Of a stretch of 55,260 nucleotides of DNA, positions 8,112 to 16,860 are shown piece after piece. Below the pieces are notes generated by a model. It was given only the letters and a program-made list of their open reading frames with translations, was not told where the DNA came from and ran no database searches. Numbering within the stretch: the stretch's first letter is position 1; every line of letters begins with the position of its first letter. The stretch comes from Dietzia timorensis. Its GTDB lineage: Bacteria > Actinomycetota > Actinomycetes > Mycobacteriales > Mycobacteriaceae. Made by a program: the position numbers and the translations under genes. The DNA lies in NCBI RefSeq assembly GCF_020742175.1, contig NZ_DYXM01000028.1, forward strand, positions 1-55,260, read 5' to 3'.

Positions 8112-8888
8112 ATGTATTCGCGGCAGCGTCAGCAGCTCATCGCCCAGCGCATCGGCACGCACGGGTCCGTGAGCGTTGCCGATCTCGCGGAGCACTTCGA
8201 CGTCAGCCCCGAAACCGTTCGCCGGGACCTTGCGGCACTCGAAGCGGCAGGCCGTCTCGAGCGCACCCACGGTGGCGCCGTCGCCCCGTCGGGACATGCG
8301 GAACGTAGCCTGTCCGCCCGTACCCAAGAGCATCGCTCCGCCAAGACCGCTATCGCGCGGCTCGCGGCCGAGTACCTGCCCTCGTCCGGCGGATCCATCA
8401 TCATCGACGCGGGATCGACCACGGCGCACCTGGTCGGACGCATGCCTGCGTCGACCCTCACCGGCCGCGGGGCACTCAGCATCTATACCGACTCGGCGCC
8501 GATCGCCGCCGAGCTGGCCAGCTCCAACACCGCTCAGCTTTATCTGTTCGGAGGAATGGTCCGCGGCATCACCGGCGCCCTCGTCGGGTCGAGCACCGTC
8601 GACGCCATCCGCAGGACTCGTGTGGACGTCGCCTTCATCGGCACCAACGGGATCTCGGCGGAACGCGGACTGACCACACCGGATCCCGCCGAGGCCGCGG
8701 TCAAATCAGCCATGGTCGCCTCGGCCCGAAAGATCGTCGTCCTCGCCGACGAATCGAAGTTCTCGGTCGACCATGTCGTCGAATTCGCCTCCCTCGACAG
8801 CGTCGACGTTCTCGTCTGCAACTCGGCACCGCCATCGCAACTCGCGAGCGCACTGAACACTGCAAATGTAGAGGTGGTCTATCCATGA
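8112..8888 (+). CDS. fruR: DeoR-family transcriptional regulator of the fructose operon
   Basis: The 258-aa protein has an N-terminal DeoR winged helix (RQRQQLIAQRIGTHGSVSV, then DLAEHFDVSPETVRRDLAALE, residues about 5-60). A sugar-phosphate sensing domain follows, with the family features IIDAGSTTAHL and FIGTNGISAERGLTTPDP. Members of this family bind phosphorylated sugars such as fructose-1-phosphate. It is the first gene of the fru operon and its TGA overlaps the fruK ATG (ATGA), indicating translational coupling. ATG 8112 follows GAAAGGGG; earlier frame extension to 8007 lies in the leader. It probably binds the palindromes upstream. Confidence 0.9.
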   Translation: MYSRQRQQLIAQRIGTHGSVSVADLAEHFDVSPETVRRDLAALEAAGRLERTHGGAVAPSGHAERSLSARTQEHRSAKTAIARLAAEYLPSSGGSIIIDAGSTTAHLVGRMPASTLTGRGALSIYTDSAPIAAELASSNTAQLYLFGGMVRGITGALVGSSTVDAIRRTRVDVAFIGTNGISAERGLTTPDPAEAAVKSAMVASARKIVVLADESKFSVDHVVEFASLDSVDVLVCNSAPPSQLASALNTANVEVVYP

Positions 8889-9883
8889 TCGTCACGCTCA
8901 CCATGAACCCCTCGGTCGACAGAACAGCTGGCGTCGCCGGTTCGCTCGAACGCGGCGGAGTCAACAGGCTCGCCGATATCACCGATGTCGCCGGCGGCAA
9001 GGGCATCAACGTCGCGCGCGTGATCAAAGAAGCGGCGCCGAAATACGCACGGCCCGAGGTGCTCGCCGTCGCTCCGTCGTCACACTCGGATCCCTTTGCA
9101 GCGATGCTCGGTGGCGCACAGATCCCCCACGAGCTTGTCCAGGTCGACGATCCGGTGCGAGTCAATCTCACGGTAACCGAGCCCGACGGGACGACCACCA
9201 AACTCAACGCGCCGGGCGCCGAGATCAGCGACTCGGCCCGCACCTTGCTCGTCGACACGGTCGTCGGCGCGGCGAAGCAATCCGCATCGTCCTGGGCCGT
9301 GTTGTGCGGCTCCCTCCCCCGCGGGTGCCCGCCGGATTTCTACCTCGACGCCTTAACCGCGCTTCATGACGCCGGAGTGTCCGTCGCTCTGGACACCTCG
9401 GATGCGCCGCTCGAGGCTCTCGGCGCGGCGATGCGTGCCGGCTCGCGGAAGGGCCGCTTCCTCCCGGATCTGATCAAGCCCAACGGGCTCGAGCTCGGAC
9501 AGCTGCTCGGGATCGATGGCTCCGCACTCGAGTCGGGTGCCGAGGCCGGTGAGTTCGCACCAGTCGCCGACGCCGCCCGAAAGCTCGTCGACACCGGGGT
9601 CGGTGCGGCGCTGGTCACGCTCGGAGGGGCGGGCGCGCTTCTCGCGACGGCCGACGGAGTGTGGTCGGCGGGCCCGCCGGACATCGAGGTGCGCTCGACT
9701 GTCGGCGCCGGCGACTCTTCGCTCGCCGGCTATCTCCTGGCCGCCCACCTCGATCTCGATCCGCTGGAGCGCCTGCGGTGGGCCGTCGCCCACGGTTCCG
9801 TGGCTGCATCGCTACCCGGAACAGGACTGCCGCACGCCCTGGACATGGACCAGGCCCCGCACATCGACGTCACATCCCACTAA
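8885..9883 (+). CDS. fruK: 1-phosphofructokinase
   Basis: PfkB-family kinase of 332 aa that converts fructose-1-phosphate to fructose-1,6-bisphosphate. The early substrate-binding motif VAGGKGINVARVIKE and the C-terminal signature VGAGDSSLAGYLL with the catalytic aspartate are intact. The N-terminal MIVTLTMNPSVDRT is typical of FruK/LacC. It overlaps fruR by 4 bp and is followed by fruA 27 bp downstream. Confidence 0.95.
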   Translation: MIVTLTMNPSVDRTAGVAGSLERGGVNRLADITDVAGGKGINVARVIKEAAPKYARPEVLAVAPSSHSDPFAAMLGGAQIPHELVQVDDPVRVNLTVTEPDGTTTKLNAPGAEISDSARTLLVDTVVGAAKQSASSWAVLCGSLPRGCPPDFYLDALTALHDAGVSVALDTSDAPLEALGAAMRAGSRKGRFLPDLIKPNGLELGQLLGIDGSALESGAEAGEFAPVADAARKLVDTGVGAALVTLGGAGALLATADGVWSAGPPDIEVRSTVGAGDSSLAGYLLAAHLDLDPLERLRWAVAHGSVAASLPGTGLPHALDMDQAPHIDVTSH

Positions 9884-9910
9884 CGCACGACCGACCGATA
9901 AGGACTCGCG

Positions 9911-12037
9911 ATGACTGACACACCACTCATCGAGACGGGCACCGTCCGCCTCGATGCGGACCTCGGAGAGAGCAAGGAGGGGGTCCTCCGCGCGCTTGCC
10001 GGCGCCTTCGTCGACACCGGACGCGCGAACGACCTCGACGGCGCCGTGGAGGCGCTGATGGCGCGGGAGGAGAAGGCCGCCACGGGCATGAAGGGCGGAT
10101 TCGCAATTCCGCACTGCAAGTCCGCGGCGATCGACACCCCAAGCCTCGCGTTCGCGCGGCTGTCCAACCCCGTGGACTTCGGCGCGGCCGACGGCCCTGC
10201 CGACCTCGTGTTCATGCTCGGCGCGCCCGATGGCGAGGGCAAGACCCATCTCAAGATGCTTTCGAAGCTCGCGCGCAGCCTCGTTCGTAAGGACTTCGTC
10301 GAGTCCCTCCGGCAGGTGGAGACCGATTCCGAGGCCGTAAAGATCATCCTCGACGCCGTCGAGGACAAGCCGAAATCCGAAGACCCCGCGGGAAGCGGTG
10401 GCGCCGCGACCGCAGGCGCGGCCGCGTCCGCAGGCTCCGGCAGCGACGACACCGCAAAGGGTGACGACGCCGTGCGGATCGTCGCGGTGACCTCCTGCGC
10501 CACCGGAATCGCCCATACCTACATGGCTGCGGACGCGCTGACCCAGACAGCCAAGGACAAGGGCATCGACTTCGCGGTCGAGCCGCAGGGCTCCTCGGGA
10601 ACGACGCCCTTGACCGCCGAGCAGATCGACAAAGCCGACGCGGTCATCTTCGCCACCGACGTCGGAGTGCGCGACAAGGGCCGGTTCGCCGGCAAGCCGG
10701 TCGTCGAAGGACCCGTCAAGCGCGGGATCGACGCGCCGGAGAAGATGCTCGATGATGCAGTGAAGGCGGCGCGGGATCCCCATGCGACCCGAGTGAAGGC
10801 ATCCGCCGGCTCGGGCGAAGAAACCGCAGGCGGCGGAGGCAAGGGCGAGCACTGGGCCCGCACCCTCCAGCGAGGGGTGATGAGCGGCGTCAGCTACATG
10901 ATCCCGTTCGTCGCGGCCGGTGGCCTACTTATGGCCCTCGGCTTCCTGTTCGGCGGCTACGACATGGCCGGCGTCTACCAGGACATCGTCACCACCTACT
11001 CGCTCACCGATCTCCCGCCCCAGCTCTTCTCCGACGGCGAGTCCCTTGTGGCCGCCGGCACGTCAGGAGCCGACGCGCTCGATCGCAGCGGAATGCTGCT
11101 GTACCTGGGTGTGGTGTTCTTCGCCATCGGCCAAGCAGCGATGTCGTTCATGATCCCCGTGCTCTCCGGCTACATCGCGATGGGCATCGCCGACCGCCCC
11201 GGACTCGCCCCCGGTTTCGTCGGCGGAGCGATCTCGCTGACCCTCGACGCAGGTTTCCTCGGCGCGCTCATCACCGGCATTCTCGCCGGCTTCCTCATGC
11301 GCTGGATGAGCTCGTGGAGTGTGCCGTCCTGGCTACGCGGCCTCATGCCCGTCGTCCTGTTCCCGCTCCTCGGCTCGCTCATCATCGGCCTGCTGATGTT
11401 CCTCGTGCTCGGCCAGCCCATCGCGTGGCTGATGGAGACGCTCACCGACGGTTTGTCGAGCATGTCCGGATCCTCCGCGATCCTGCTCGGTCTGATCCTC
11501 GGCCTGATGATGTGCTTCGACCTTGGCGGTCCGGTGAACAAGGCAGCGTACGTCTTCGCCACCGCCGGCCTCGTCGTCGACGAACCCTCGACGCTGCGCA
11601 TCATGGCCGCCGTCATGGCCGCCGGCATGGTCCCGCCCATCGCGCTGTCGATTGCCACGTTCGTGCGTAAGCATCTGTTCACCCCGGCGGAACGCGAGAA
11701 CGGTCGCGCGGCCTGGCTACTCGGGCTTTCGTTCATCTCCGAGGGAGCCATCCCGTTTGCCGCAGCGGACCCGCTCCGCGTGATCCCATCGATGATGCTC
11801 GGCGGTGCCACGACCGGCGCGTTGAGTATGGCGTTCTCCGTCGAGTCCTATGCCCCGCACGGAGGCATCTTCGTCATCTTCGCGATCAACCCGATATGGG
11901 GATACTTCGTATCCATCCTCGCCGGGGTCGTCGTGTCGACGATCGCCGTCGTCATCGCCAAGTCCATCGGCAACCGTGCCGAAACCGTGAGTAAGGCCGA
12001 GGCTGCATCACACGCCAGTGGAACCGTCGTCGCCTAG
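9911..12037 (+). CDS. fruA: PTS fructose transporter subunit EIIABC
   Basis: The 708-aa membrane permease imports fructose and phosphorylates it to fructose-1-phosphate. The domains run in order. EIIA occupies about 1-150, with phospho-accepting His68 in FAIPHCKS. An Ala/Gly/Ser linker follows at about 155-185. EIIB has phospho-accepting Cys196 in VTSCATGIAHTYMAAD. EIIC (about 320-690) has eight or more hydrophobic helices and the conserved DLGGPVNKAAY. Start ATG 9911 follows AAGGACTCGCG. It lies between fruK and ptsH. The cognate HPr is encoded next to it, so the sugar-specific relay is complete with ptsI. Confidence 0.95.
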   Translation: MTDTPLIETGTVRLDADLGESKEGVLRALAGAFVDTGRANDLDGAVEALMAREEKAATGMKGGFAIPHCKSAAIDTPSLAFARLSNPVDFGAADGPADLVFMLGAPDGEGKTHLKMLSKLARSLVRKDFVESLRQVETDSEAVKIILDAVEDKPKSEDPAGSGGAATAGAAASAGSGSDDTAKGDDAVRIVAVTSCATGIAHTYMAADALTQTAKDKGIDFAVEPQGSSGTTPLTAEQIDKADAVIFATDVGVRDKGRFAGKPVVEGPVKRGIDAPEKMLDDAVKAARDPHATRVKASAGSGEETAGGGGKGEHWARTLQRGVMSGVSYMIPFVAAGGLLMALGFLFGGYDMAGVYQDIVTTYSLTDLPPQLFSDGESLVAAGTSGADALDRSGMLLYLGVVFFAIGQAAMSFMIPVLSGYIAMGIADRPGLAPGFVGGAISLTLDAGFLGALITGILAGFLMRWMSSWSVPSWLRGLMPVVLFPLLGSLIIGLLMFLVLGQPIAWLMETLTDGLSSMSGSSAILLGLILGLMMCFDLGGPVNKAAYVFATAGLVVDEPSTLRIMAAVMAAGMVPPIALSIATFVRKHLFTPAERENGRAAWLLGLSFISEGAIPFAAADPLRVIPSMMLGGATTGALSMAFSVESYAPHGGIFVIFAINPIWGYFVSILAGVVVSTIAVVIAKSIGNRAETVSKAEAASHASGTVVA

Positions 12038-12074
12038 GCTGACGCGCGGATCCGAATTATCCAAAGGAGAACCC

Positions 12075-12332
12075 ATGGCAAGCAAGACCGTAATCGTCGC
12101 CTCTGCGGAGGGGCTGCACGCCCGCCCCGCGGGACTCATTGCCGAAGCAGCCGAGAAGTACGACACGGACATCGAGCTCAGCACCGAGGGAGAAGACCCT
12201 GTCGACGCCGCCTCATCGATGATGATCATGGCACTTGGTGCAGAGAAGGGTGTAGAAGTTACCGTGACCAGCGATGACGAGGCCGCCGTCGAGGAAATCG
12301 CGAAGCTCATCGAAACCGACCTCGACGCCTAA
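12075..12332 (+). CDS. ptsH: PTS phosphocarrier protein HPr
   Basis: The 85-aa protein shuttles phosphate from enzyme I to EIIA. The active-site His15 sits in EGLHARPAG. The region of the regulatory serine is SSMMIMALGAEKG near residues 47-59; whether an HPr kinase exists cannot be told here. ATG 12075 is preceded by AAAGGAGAACCC; the frame opens earlier at 12018 but without a site. Last gene of the fru operon, followed by a strong terminator. Confidence 0.95.
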   Translation: MASKTVIVASAEGLHARPAGLIAEAAEKYDTDIELSTEGEDPVDAASSMMIMALGAEKGVEVTVTSDDEAAVEEIAKLIETDLDA

Positions 12333-12350
12333 ACACCGTAAGACCTGAGC

Positions 12351-12394
12351 GAAGGGCCGAGAGGGCGACTGTGTAGCTGCCCTCTCGGCCCTTC
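12351..12394 (+). terminator. Strong terminator hairpin after ptsH
   Basis: A perfect 16-bp stem, GAAGGGCCGAGAGGGC (12351-12366) with GCCCTCTCGGCCCTTC (12379-12394), and a 12-nt loop, 18 bp past the ptsH stop. No T-run follows, as is common in high-GC actinobacteria. Confidence 0.85.
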
Positions 12395-12515
12395 GTCGTC
12401 CGGACTCGCGCACATATCCAAGCTCCTCATTTCGGGCATATGTAACTCTTATCAGGCAAGCTAAATACTCAGATACGGTTGGGGCAACGAGAAACGTAAC
12501 GAGTAAGGCGGCACC

Positions 12516-13547
12516 GTGGTTCACACAACAAAGACGCGCTTCATGCGCCACCGGATCAAAGCAGTAGGAGCCATTGCGTGCGGCGTCACGCTACTGGCCG
12601 CTTGTACGACCGGGTCCGAACAGGAGGCAGGGCCTTCGGCTGGGTCCTCCTCCGAGTCGGCACATCCTACGGTCTCCGAGAATGTCGAAGATGATGCCGA
12701 GATCGTTGCGGACAGGGATGCTCCCGAAAAAACCAGGGTCCAGTACCCCACCGAAGGGGAAGGCGATCCGAACCAAAACTGGGGCGACCTCTACCTCCCC
12801 GCGGGCCAGCACAAAAAGGATTCGATTCCGCTCGTCGTGCTCATCCACGGCGGCTCGTGGGCTTCGCAGCTAGGCGCCGAAGTCATGAACACCTACGCCG
12901 AAGACCTCGTCGCCCGTGGGATGGCCGTCTACAACATCGAGTACCGGCGCGTCGATTCCGGTGGTGGTTGGCCGACCACATTCAGCGACGTCGCAAGTGC
13001 ACTCGACTACGTAGCCGACCTCAACGAGGAACACCCGGAGTTCACGATCGACGATGAGCTCGTCGTCGGCCACAGTGCCGGCGCCCAATTGGCGATGTGG
13101 GCCGGTACTCGACATTCGTTGAGGCAAGACGAGGTTGGTAATGATCCCAAGTTCCGCCCCAAGCGAGTGGTTTCTCTCGCCGGCCCGCTCGACATGGTTT
13201 ATGCCGCTCAGCACGGTGACGACCGGATTGTCAAGGTGCTCGGTGGGACACCCGAGGAGATCCCCGACCGGTACGAATCGGTGGACCCGATCCAAAACAT
13301 CGATCCCTCGATCCCCGTGGTCGCCATCCATGGCACGAACGACACGATGGTCTCGCCGGAGAACTCGATGCGATACATCGACGCTGTGGAAAAAGCCGAC
13401 GGCATCGGCGACCTCGTCATGGCAGAGGGCGACGACCACGTATCGCTGGTCAGCGGCGACTCGCGCCACTACCAGAAGATTCTCGACATCATCAGCGACG
13501 CTTCGGGAAAAACCATCGATGAGTTGGACGACCTCTATTCGAATTGA
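12516..13547 (+). CDS. Secreted lipoprotein of the alpha/beta-hydrolase (carboxylesterase) fold
   Basis: The 343-aa protein has a lipoprotein signal: basic start, hydrophobic stretch and lipobox LLAAC with Cys30. A Ser/Glu-rich linker follows, then an esterase domain with the oxyanion motif LIHGGSW (about 109-115), the nucleophile Ser187 in GHSAGAQ, a late Asp in HGTNDTMVSP and His in DDHVS. It resembles BD-FAE or carboxylesterase-type hydrolases anchored outside the membrane. The GTG at 12516 is used because it fits a GTAAGG-like site; ATG 12543 is possible. Gene content changes here from PTS to accessory functions. Substrate unknown. Confidence 0.85.
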   Translation: MVHTTKTRFMRHRIKAVGAIACGVTLLAACTTGSEQEAGPSAGSSSESAHPTVSENVEDDAEIVADRDAPEKTRVQYPTEGEGDPNQNWGDLYLPAGQHKKDSIPLVVLIHGGSWASQLGAEVMNTYAEDLVARGMAVYNIEYRRVDSGGGWPTTFSDVASALDYVADLNEEHPEFTIDDELVVGHSAGAQLAMWAGTRHSLRQDEVGNDPKFRPKRVVSLAGPLDMVYAAQHGDDRIVKVLGGTPEEIPDRYESVDPIQNIDPSIPVVAIHGTNDTMVSPENSMRYIDAVEKADGIGDLVMAEGDDHVSLVSGDSRHYQKILDIISDASGKTIDELDDLYSN

Positions 13548-13720
13548 TCGCCCACATCGGCCATTCGATAGCATTCTGACCTGGGGCTACCACTGATACT
13601 TGTGCAGCGTTCGCCTTTTCGTGTTTTTCATGCGGTCGCGCCGCTCCTAGCGTGGGTCGTGGCGAAAGCAATGGTTTTCGCAACTCACGAACCACACAAG
13701 AGCGAAGGGACGTTAACTAC

Positions 13721-14476
13721 ATGTCTGACACAAAGTTTCGCGACAAGGTCGTTGTCATAGCGGGAGGCGCCAAGAATCTCGGCGGGCTCCTGACGAGCCA
13801 TTTCCTGGAACAAGGCGCGCGGGTTCTCGTTCATTACCACAGCGACAGCTCCCGTGAAGACGCCGAAAAGACGGTAAACCTCGGCTCAAATCTGGACGGT
13901 GAGGCAGCAGCCGTACAGGCAGACTTGACCAAACCTGCCCAGGTGAAGAAACTCTTTGACGAGGCCGAGAACCGCTTTGGCCCCGTAGATATCGCCATCA
14001 ACACCACGGGTATGGTGCTGCGCAAGCCCATCGCGGAGATCGATGAGGACGAATATGATTCGATGTTCGACATCAACGCCAAGGCCGCGTTCTTCTTCAT
14101 CCAACAAGCCGGGAAGCGGCTCAAGGACCACGGCAAGATCATCAGCATAGGCACCTCGCTCCAAGCCGCCTTCACCGACGGTTACTCGACGTATGCCGGA
14201 GCCAAGGCGCCGCTTGAGCATTTCACGCGCGCGGCCGCCAAGGAGCTCGCCGATCGTCAGATCTCGGTCAACGTTGTCGCGCCGGGCCCGATGGATACGC
14301 CGTTCTTCTACCCCCAGGAGACTCCCGAGCGCGTGGACTTCCACAAGTCCCAGGCGATGGGAAACCAGCTCACGCAGATCGAGGATATTGCACCGATCAT
14401 CGAGTTCCTTTCTGCAGATGGCGCTTGGTTCACCGGCCAGACGCTGTTCCCCAACGGCGGCTACACCACGCGCTAG
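13721..14476 (+). CDS. Short-chain dehydrogenase/reductase (SDR)
   Basis: The 251-aa protein has an NAD(P)-binding glycine motif in variant form, AGGAKNLGG (residues 14-22), instead of TGxxxGIG. NTTG (94-97) replaces NNAG. The catalytic pair is Tyr158 and Lys162 in YAGAK, with a nearby serine in SIGTS. The C-terminal PNGGY is typical of SDRs. The ATG at 13721 is preceded by GAAGGGA, and a long upstream region (13548-13720) leaves room for a promoter. It is followed by a two-tier terminator and then a LysR gene on the same strand. Substrate cannot be told. Confidence 0.85.
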   Translation: MSDTKFRDKVVVIAGGAKNLGGLLTSHFLEQGARVLVHYHSDSSREDAEKTVNLGSNLDGEAAAVQADLTKPAQVKKLFDEAENRFGPVDIAINTTGMVLRKPIAEIDEDEYDSMFDINAKAAFFFIQQAGKRLKDHGKIISIGTSLQAAFTDGYSTYAGAKAPLEHFTRAAAKELADRQISVNVVAPGPMDTPFFYPQETPERVDFHKSQAMGNQLTQIEDIAPIIEFLSADGAWFTGQTLFPNGGYTTR

Positions 14477-14521
14477 TCTCGTGAGGACCGCGCTGAGCAC
14501 ACAAGCGCGGTAAGACGAGAC
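14476..14521 (+). terminator. Two-tier terminator hairpin after the SDR gene
   Basis: Inner stem ACCGCGCT (14487-14494) with AGCGCGGT (14504-14511); outer stem GTCTCGT (14476-14482) with ACGAGAC (14515-14521), separated by an asymmetric internal loop. It begins at the SDR stop codon, 20 bp before the LysR start. Confidence 0.7.
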
Positions 14522-14541
14522 AACCGAAGGGGCCGCTCAAC

Positions 14542-15429
14542 GTGACTCTCGACCTATACAAACTTGAACACTTCATAGCGGTGTGCGAAGAAGGTTCATT
14601 TACCCGTGCGGCCGAACGACTCCACCTTTCCCAACAGGCATTATCGAGTTCTGTTCGCGCATTGGAGCGAGAGGTCGGGGCGCCCCTTCTCGATAGATCT
14701 GGAGGCAAGGTTTCTCCGCGTCCTGCCGGAGAGTCCCTCCTGACGGACGCGCGAGTCCTCAGCGGGCTCGCGCATTCCGCTCTGCAGCGCGCCATTCGCG
14801 TTGACGCCGGCGACAAGGATGTTCTCCGCATCGGGCATACTCCCGCAGTAACCGTCGATGAAGTGACCGAGTTGATCTACACCGCCAGAGAATCTGGCGT
14901 CAGCGTCGAGACCGAAGTCAATCAGCGCTACCCCGCCGAGCTCACCGAACAACTCGTCTACGGTGAGATCGATATCGGACTGTGTCGTGCCATGTCACCA
15001 ACGGGCGGCATCAGCCGCGATGTGGTCACGTGGCAGCCGCTCCGCGTCGCGGTGCCATCCGACCACCCACTTGCCTCCGCGGAGAAGCTCACACTACTCG
15101 ACCTGCAAGACGAGTCCATCATGGTATGGGGAACGCCGGGCAACTCCGGCTACACGGACTTCCTCGTGCAGCAGTGCCGCTCTGCGGGTTTCGAACCGCA
15201 CATCTTTCGCAATCCGGTACAGGGCACGCCCCCGATCTCTGCCGTCGTCGGCACGGGTCATATCGCCTTTGTCACCGCCCGACCCGGTCCCGCTGCGGGG
15301 GGTCGAGCCCGGGTTATCGAGCTCGATCAGGCCGCTCGTGTTCCGCTCGGGGCCCTCACCGCCCGCCACCTCGAGAATCCGAGCAGAGACGCGTTTCTCA
15401 GAGCTGCGACGAACACACAGTTGGATTAG
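14542..15429 (+). CDS. LysR-family transcriptional regulator
   Basis: The 295-aa protein has a classic N-terminal LysR helix-turn-helix (YKLEHFIAVCEEGSFTRAAE, then RLHLSQQALSSSVRALEREV, about residues 5-45). The effector-binding domain is a periplasmic-binding-protein fold (IGHTPAVTVDEV, then DIGLCRAM). GTG 14542 follows GAAGGGGCC. It lies just downstream of the SDR on the same strand, not divergent as most LysR genes are, so its target may be the SDR or esterase region but this is not shown. Its stop overlaps the convergent dgt stop. Confidence 0.9.
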   Translation: MTLDLYKLEHFIAVCEEGSFTRAAERLHLSQQALSSSVRALEREVGAPLLDRSGGKVSPRPAGESLLTDARVLSGLAHSALQRAIRVDAGDKDVLRIGHTPAVTVDEVTELIYTARESGVSVETEVNQRYPAELTEQLVYGEIDIGLCRAMSPTGGISRDVVTWQPLRVAVPSDHPLASAEKLTLLDLQDESIMVWGTPGNSGYTDFLVQQCRSAGFEPHIFRNPVQGTPPISAVVGTGHIAFVTARPGPAAGGRARVIELDQAARVPLGALTARHLENPSRDAFLRAATNTQLD

Positions 15430-16700
15430 CCCCAGGCCGCGGAAACACCGGCTATCTGACGGTCGATGCGCTCCAGCCGGGATTCGGTGTACAACGCGAT
15501 CTGATCGACCACGACGCGCAGCCGTCCGGGCTCGGATTCCGCCTGTTCCCAAGCGGGCACGAGCGCCGGGTCCAGACTTGCCGGCGCCGAGCCGGATAGG
15601 TATTCCGCGACGCGGTGGATGCGATCGCGCTGGCGGTCTTGGCGCACACGGTGCCCCGGATCGAGCATCACGTACCGCACGGCCATCGTCTTCAGCAGCA
15701 CGACCTCTGCGATGACCTCCGCCGGCGCGATCAAGTCCGCGCTGTACCGGTGGTGGGAGTGTTCGCCGAATTCGGCGCGGGTCGCCTCGATCGCCGGCCC
15801 CACGAAACGCCCGACCATGCCGGAGGTAAATGCCTTCAGAGCTACGAGACCTTCGAAGGTCGGGGCGTAGGGCTTCAGCTTCATGACGTCGGGGTTGCTC
15901 GCAAGCCGGGCCGCCGCCGCCTCCAACGCTGCGGCGTCGGCATCCGAGAAGTGTGAGGCGCCGAGCGCAGCCAGCGCGGTCACTTCGTTGTCGTCGTCGA
16001 GGATGCTCATGTCCAGGCGACCGGCGAGGATCGCGTCCTCGACGTCGTGTACCGAGTACGCGACGTCGTCCGAATAGTCCATGATCTGAGCTTCCAGGGA
16101 CCGGCGCTCCCCCGGCGCTCCCTCTCGGATCCACGCGAGGATTTCGGCGTCCTCGGGGTAGGCGCCGTATTTGGAGGTACCTTCCTTCGGCGTCCATGGG
16201 TACTTCGTGGCGGCGTCGAGAGCGGCGCGCGAGAGGTTGAGTCCAACGGAGCTGGAGGAGTCGCCGTCTCGGGCGAGCACCTTGGGCTCGATACGGGTGA
16301 GGATACGAACGGTCTGTGCGTTGCCCTCGAAGCCGCCGCAATTCTCGGCAACCTCGGCAAGGGCGGTCTCGCCATTGTGCCCGTACGGAGGGTGGCCGAT
16401 ATCGTGAGACAGCCCGGCGAGGTCGCACAAGTCCATGTCTGCGCCGAGGCCGGAGCCGATGGAGCGGGCGATCTGCGCGACCTCGAGGGAATGGGTGAGC
16501 CGGGTGCGCGGAATGTCGCCGTCACCGGGACCGACGACCTGGGTTTTGTCGGCGAGCCGCCGGAGGGCAGCCGAGTGGAGGACGCGGGCGCGGTCGCGTT
16601 CGAACTCGGTGCGCCGTGTCGCCGGAGGCTCGGGAACTATGCGGGCATGGTCCGCCTCGCTGTATTCGGCGCACTGGGGAATCGCGTCCGCACCGCTCAC
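15426..16700 (-). CDS. dgt: Deoxyguanosinetriphosphate triphosphohydrolase-like protein
   Basis: The 424-aa HD-domain dNTP triphosphohydrolase splits dGTP to deoxyguanosine and triphosphate, helping set dNTP pools. The metal ligands are visible: His70 in TRLTHSLEVAQ, His99-Asp100 in LSHDIGHPPYGH, and a downstream YSDDVAYSVHD. The start is GTG 16700. In M. tuberculosis dgt sits directly beside dnaG (from memory); here the two are separated by about 12.7 kb containing the fru and SDR/LysR genes. The 3' end overlaps the convergent LysR gene by 4 bp. Confidence 0.93.
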   Translation of the reverse strand: MSGADAIPQCAEYSEADHARIVPEPPATRRTEFERDRARVLHSAALRRLADKTQVVGPGDGDIPRTRLTHSLEVAQIARSIGSGLGADMDLCDLAGLSHDIGHPPYGHNGETALAEVAENCGGFEGNAQTVRILTRIEPKVLARDGDSSSSVGLNLSRAALDAATKYPWTPKEGTSKYGAYPEDAEILAWIREGAPGERRSLEAQIMDYSDDVAYSVHDVEDAILAGRLDMSILDDDNEVTALAALGASHFSDADAAALEAAAARLASNPDVMKLKPYAPTFEGLVALKAFTSGMVGRFVGPAIEATRAEFGEHSHHRYSADLIAPAEVIAEVVLLKTMAVRYVMLDPGHRVRQDRQRDRIHRVAEYLSGSAPASLDPALVPAWEQAESEPGRLRVVVDQIALYTESRLERIDRQIAGVSAAWG

Positions 16701-16782
16701 TGATCCACCGCCTGCTTTCTGCTCGTCCTCCCCGCGCGCGTATCGCGCGGGTCCTGCTGGAAAGATTCTCCGCCGTCATACG

Positions 16783-16826
16783 AAAAACCCACACGAGGCG
16801 CGCGGATGCGTCCGCCCCGTGTGGGT
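16783..16826 (-). terminator. Rho-independent terminator of glyS
   Basis: On the minus strand ACCCACACG (16826-16818) pairs with CGTGTGGGT (16795-16787) around a GC-rich inner region and is followed by TTTTTCG (16787-16781). It lies about 35 bp after the glyS stop. It is one of the few terminators here with a real T-run. Confidence 0.8.
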
Positions 16827-16860
16827 CGTTCTACCGTATTTGCCGGCGCGTGTGGGGGCG

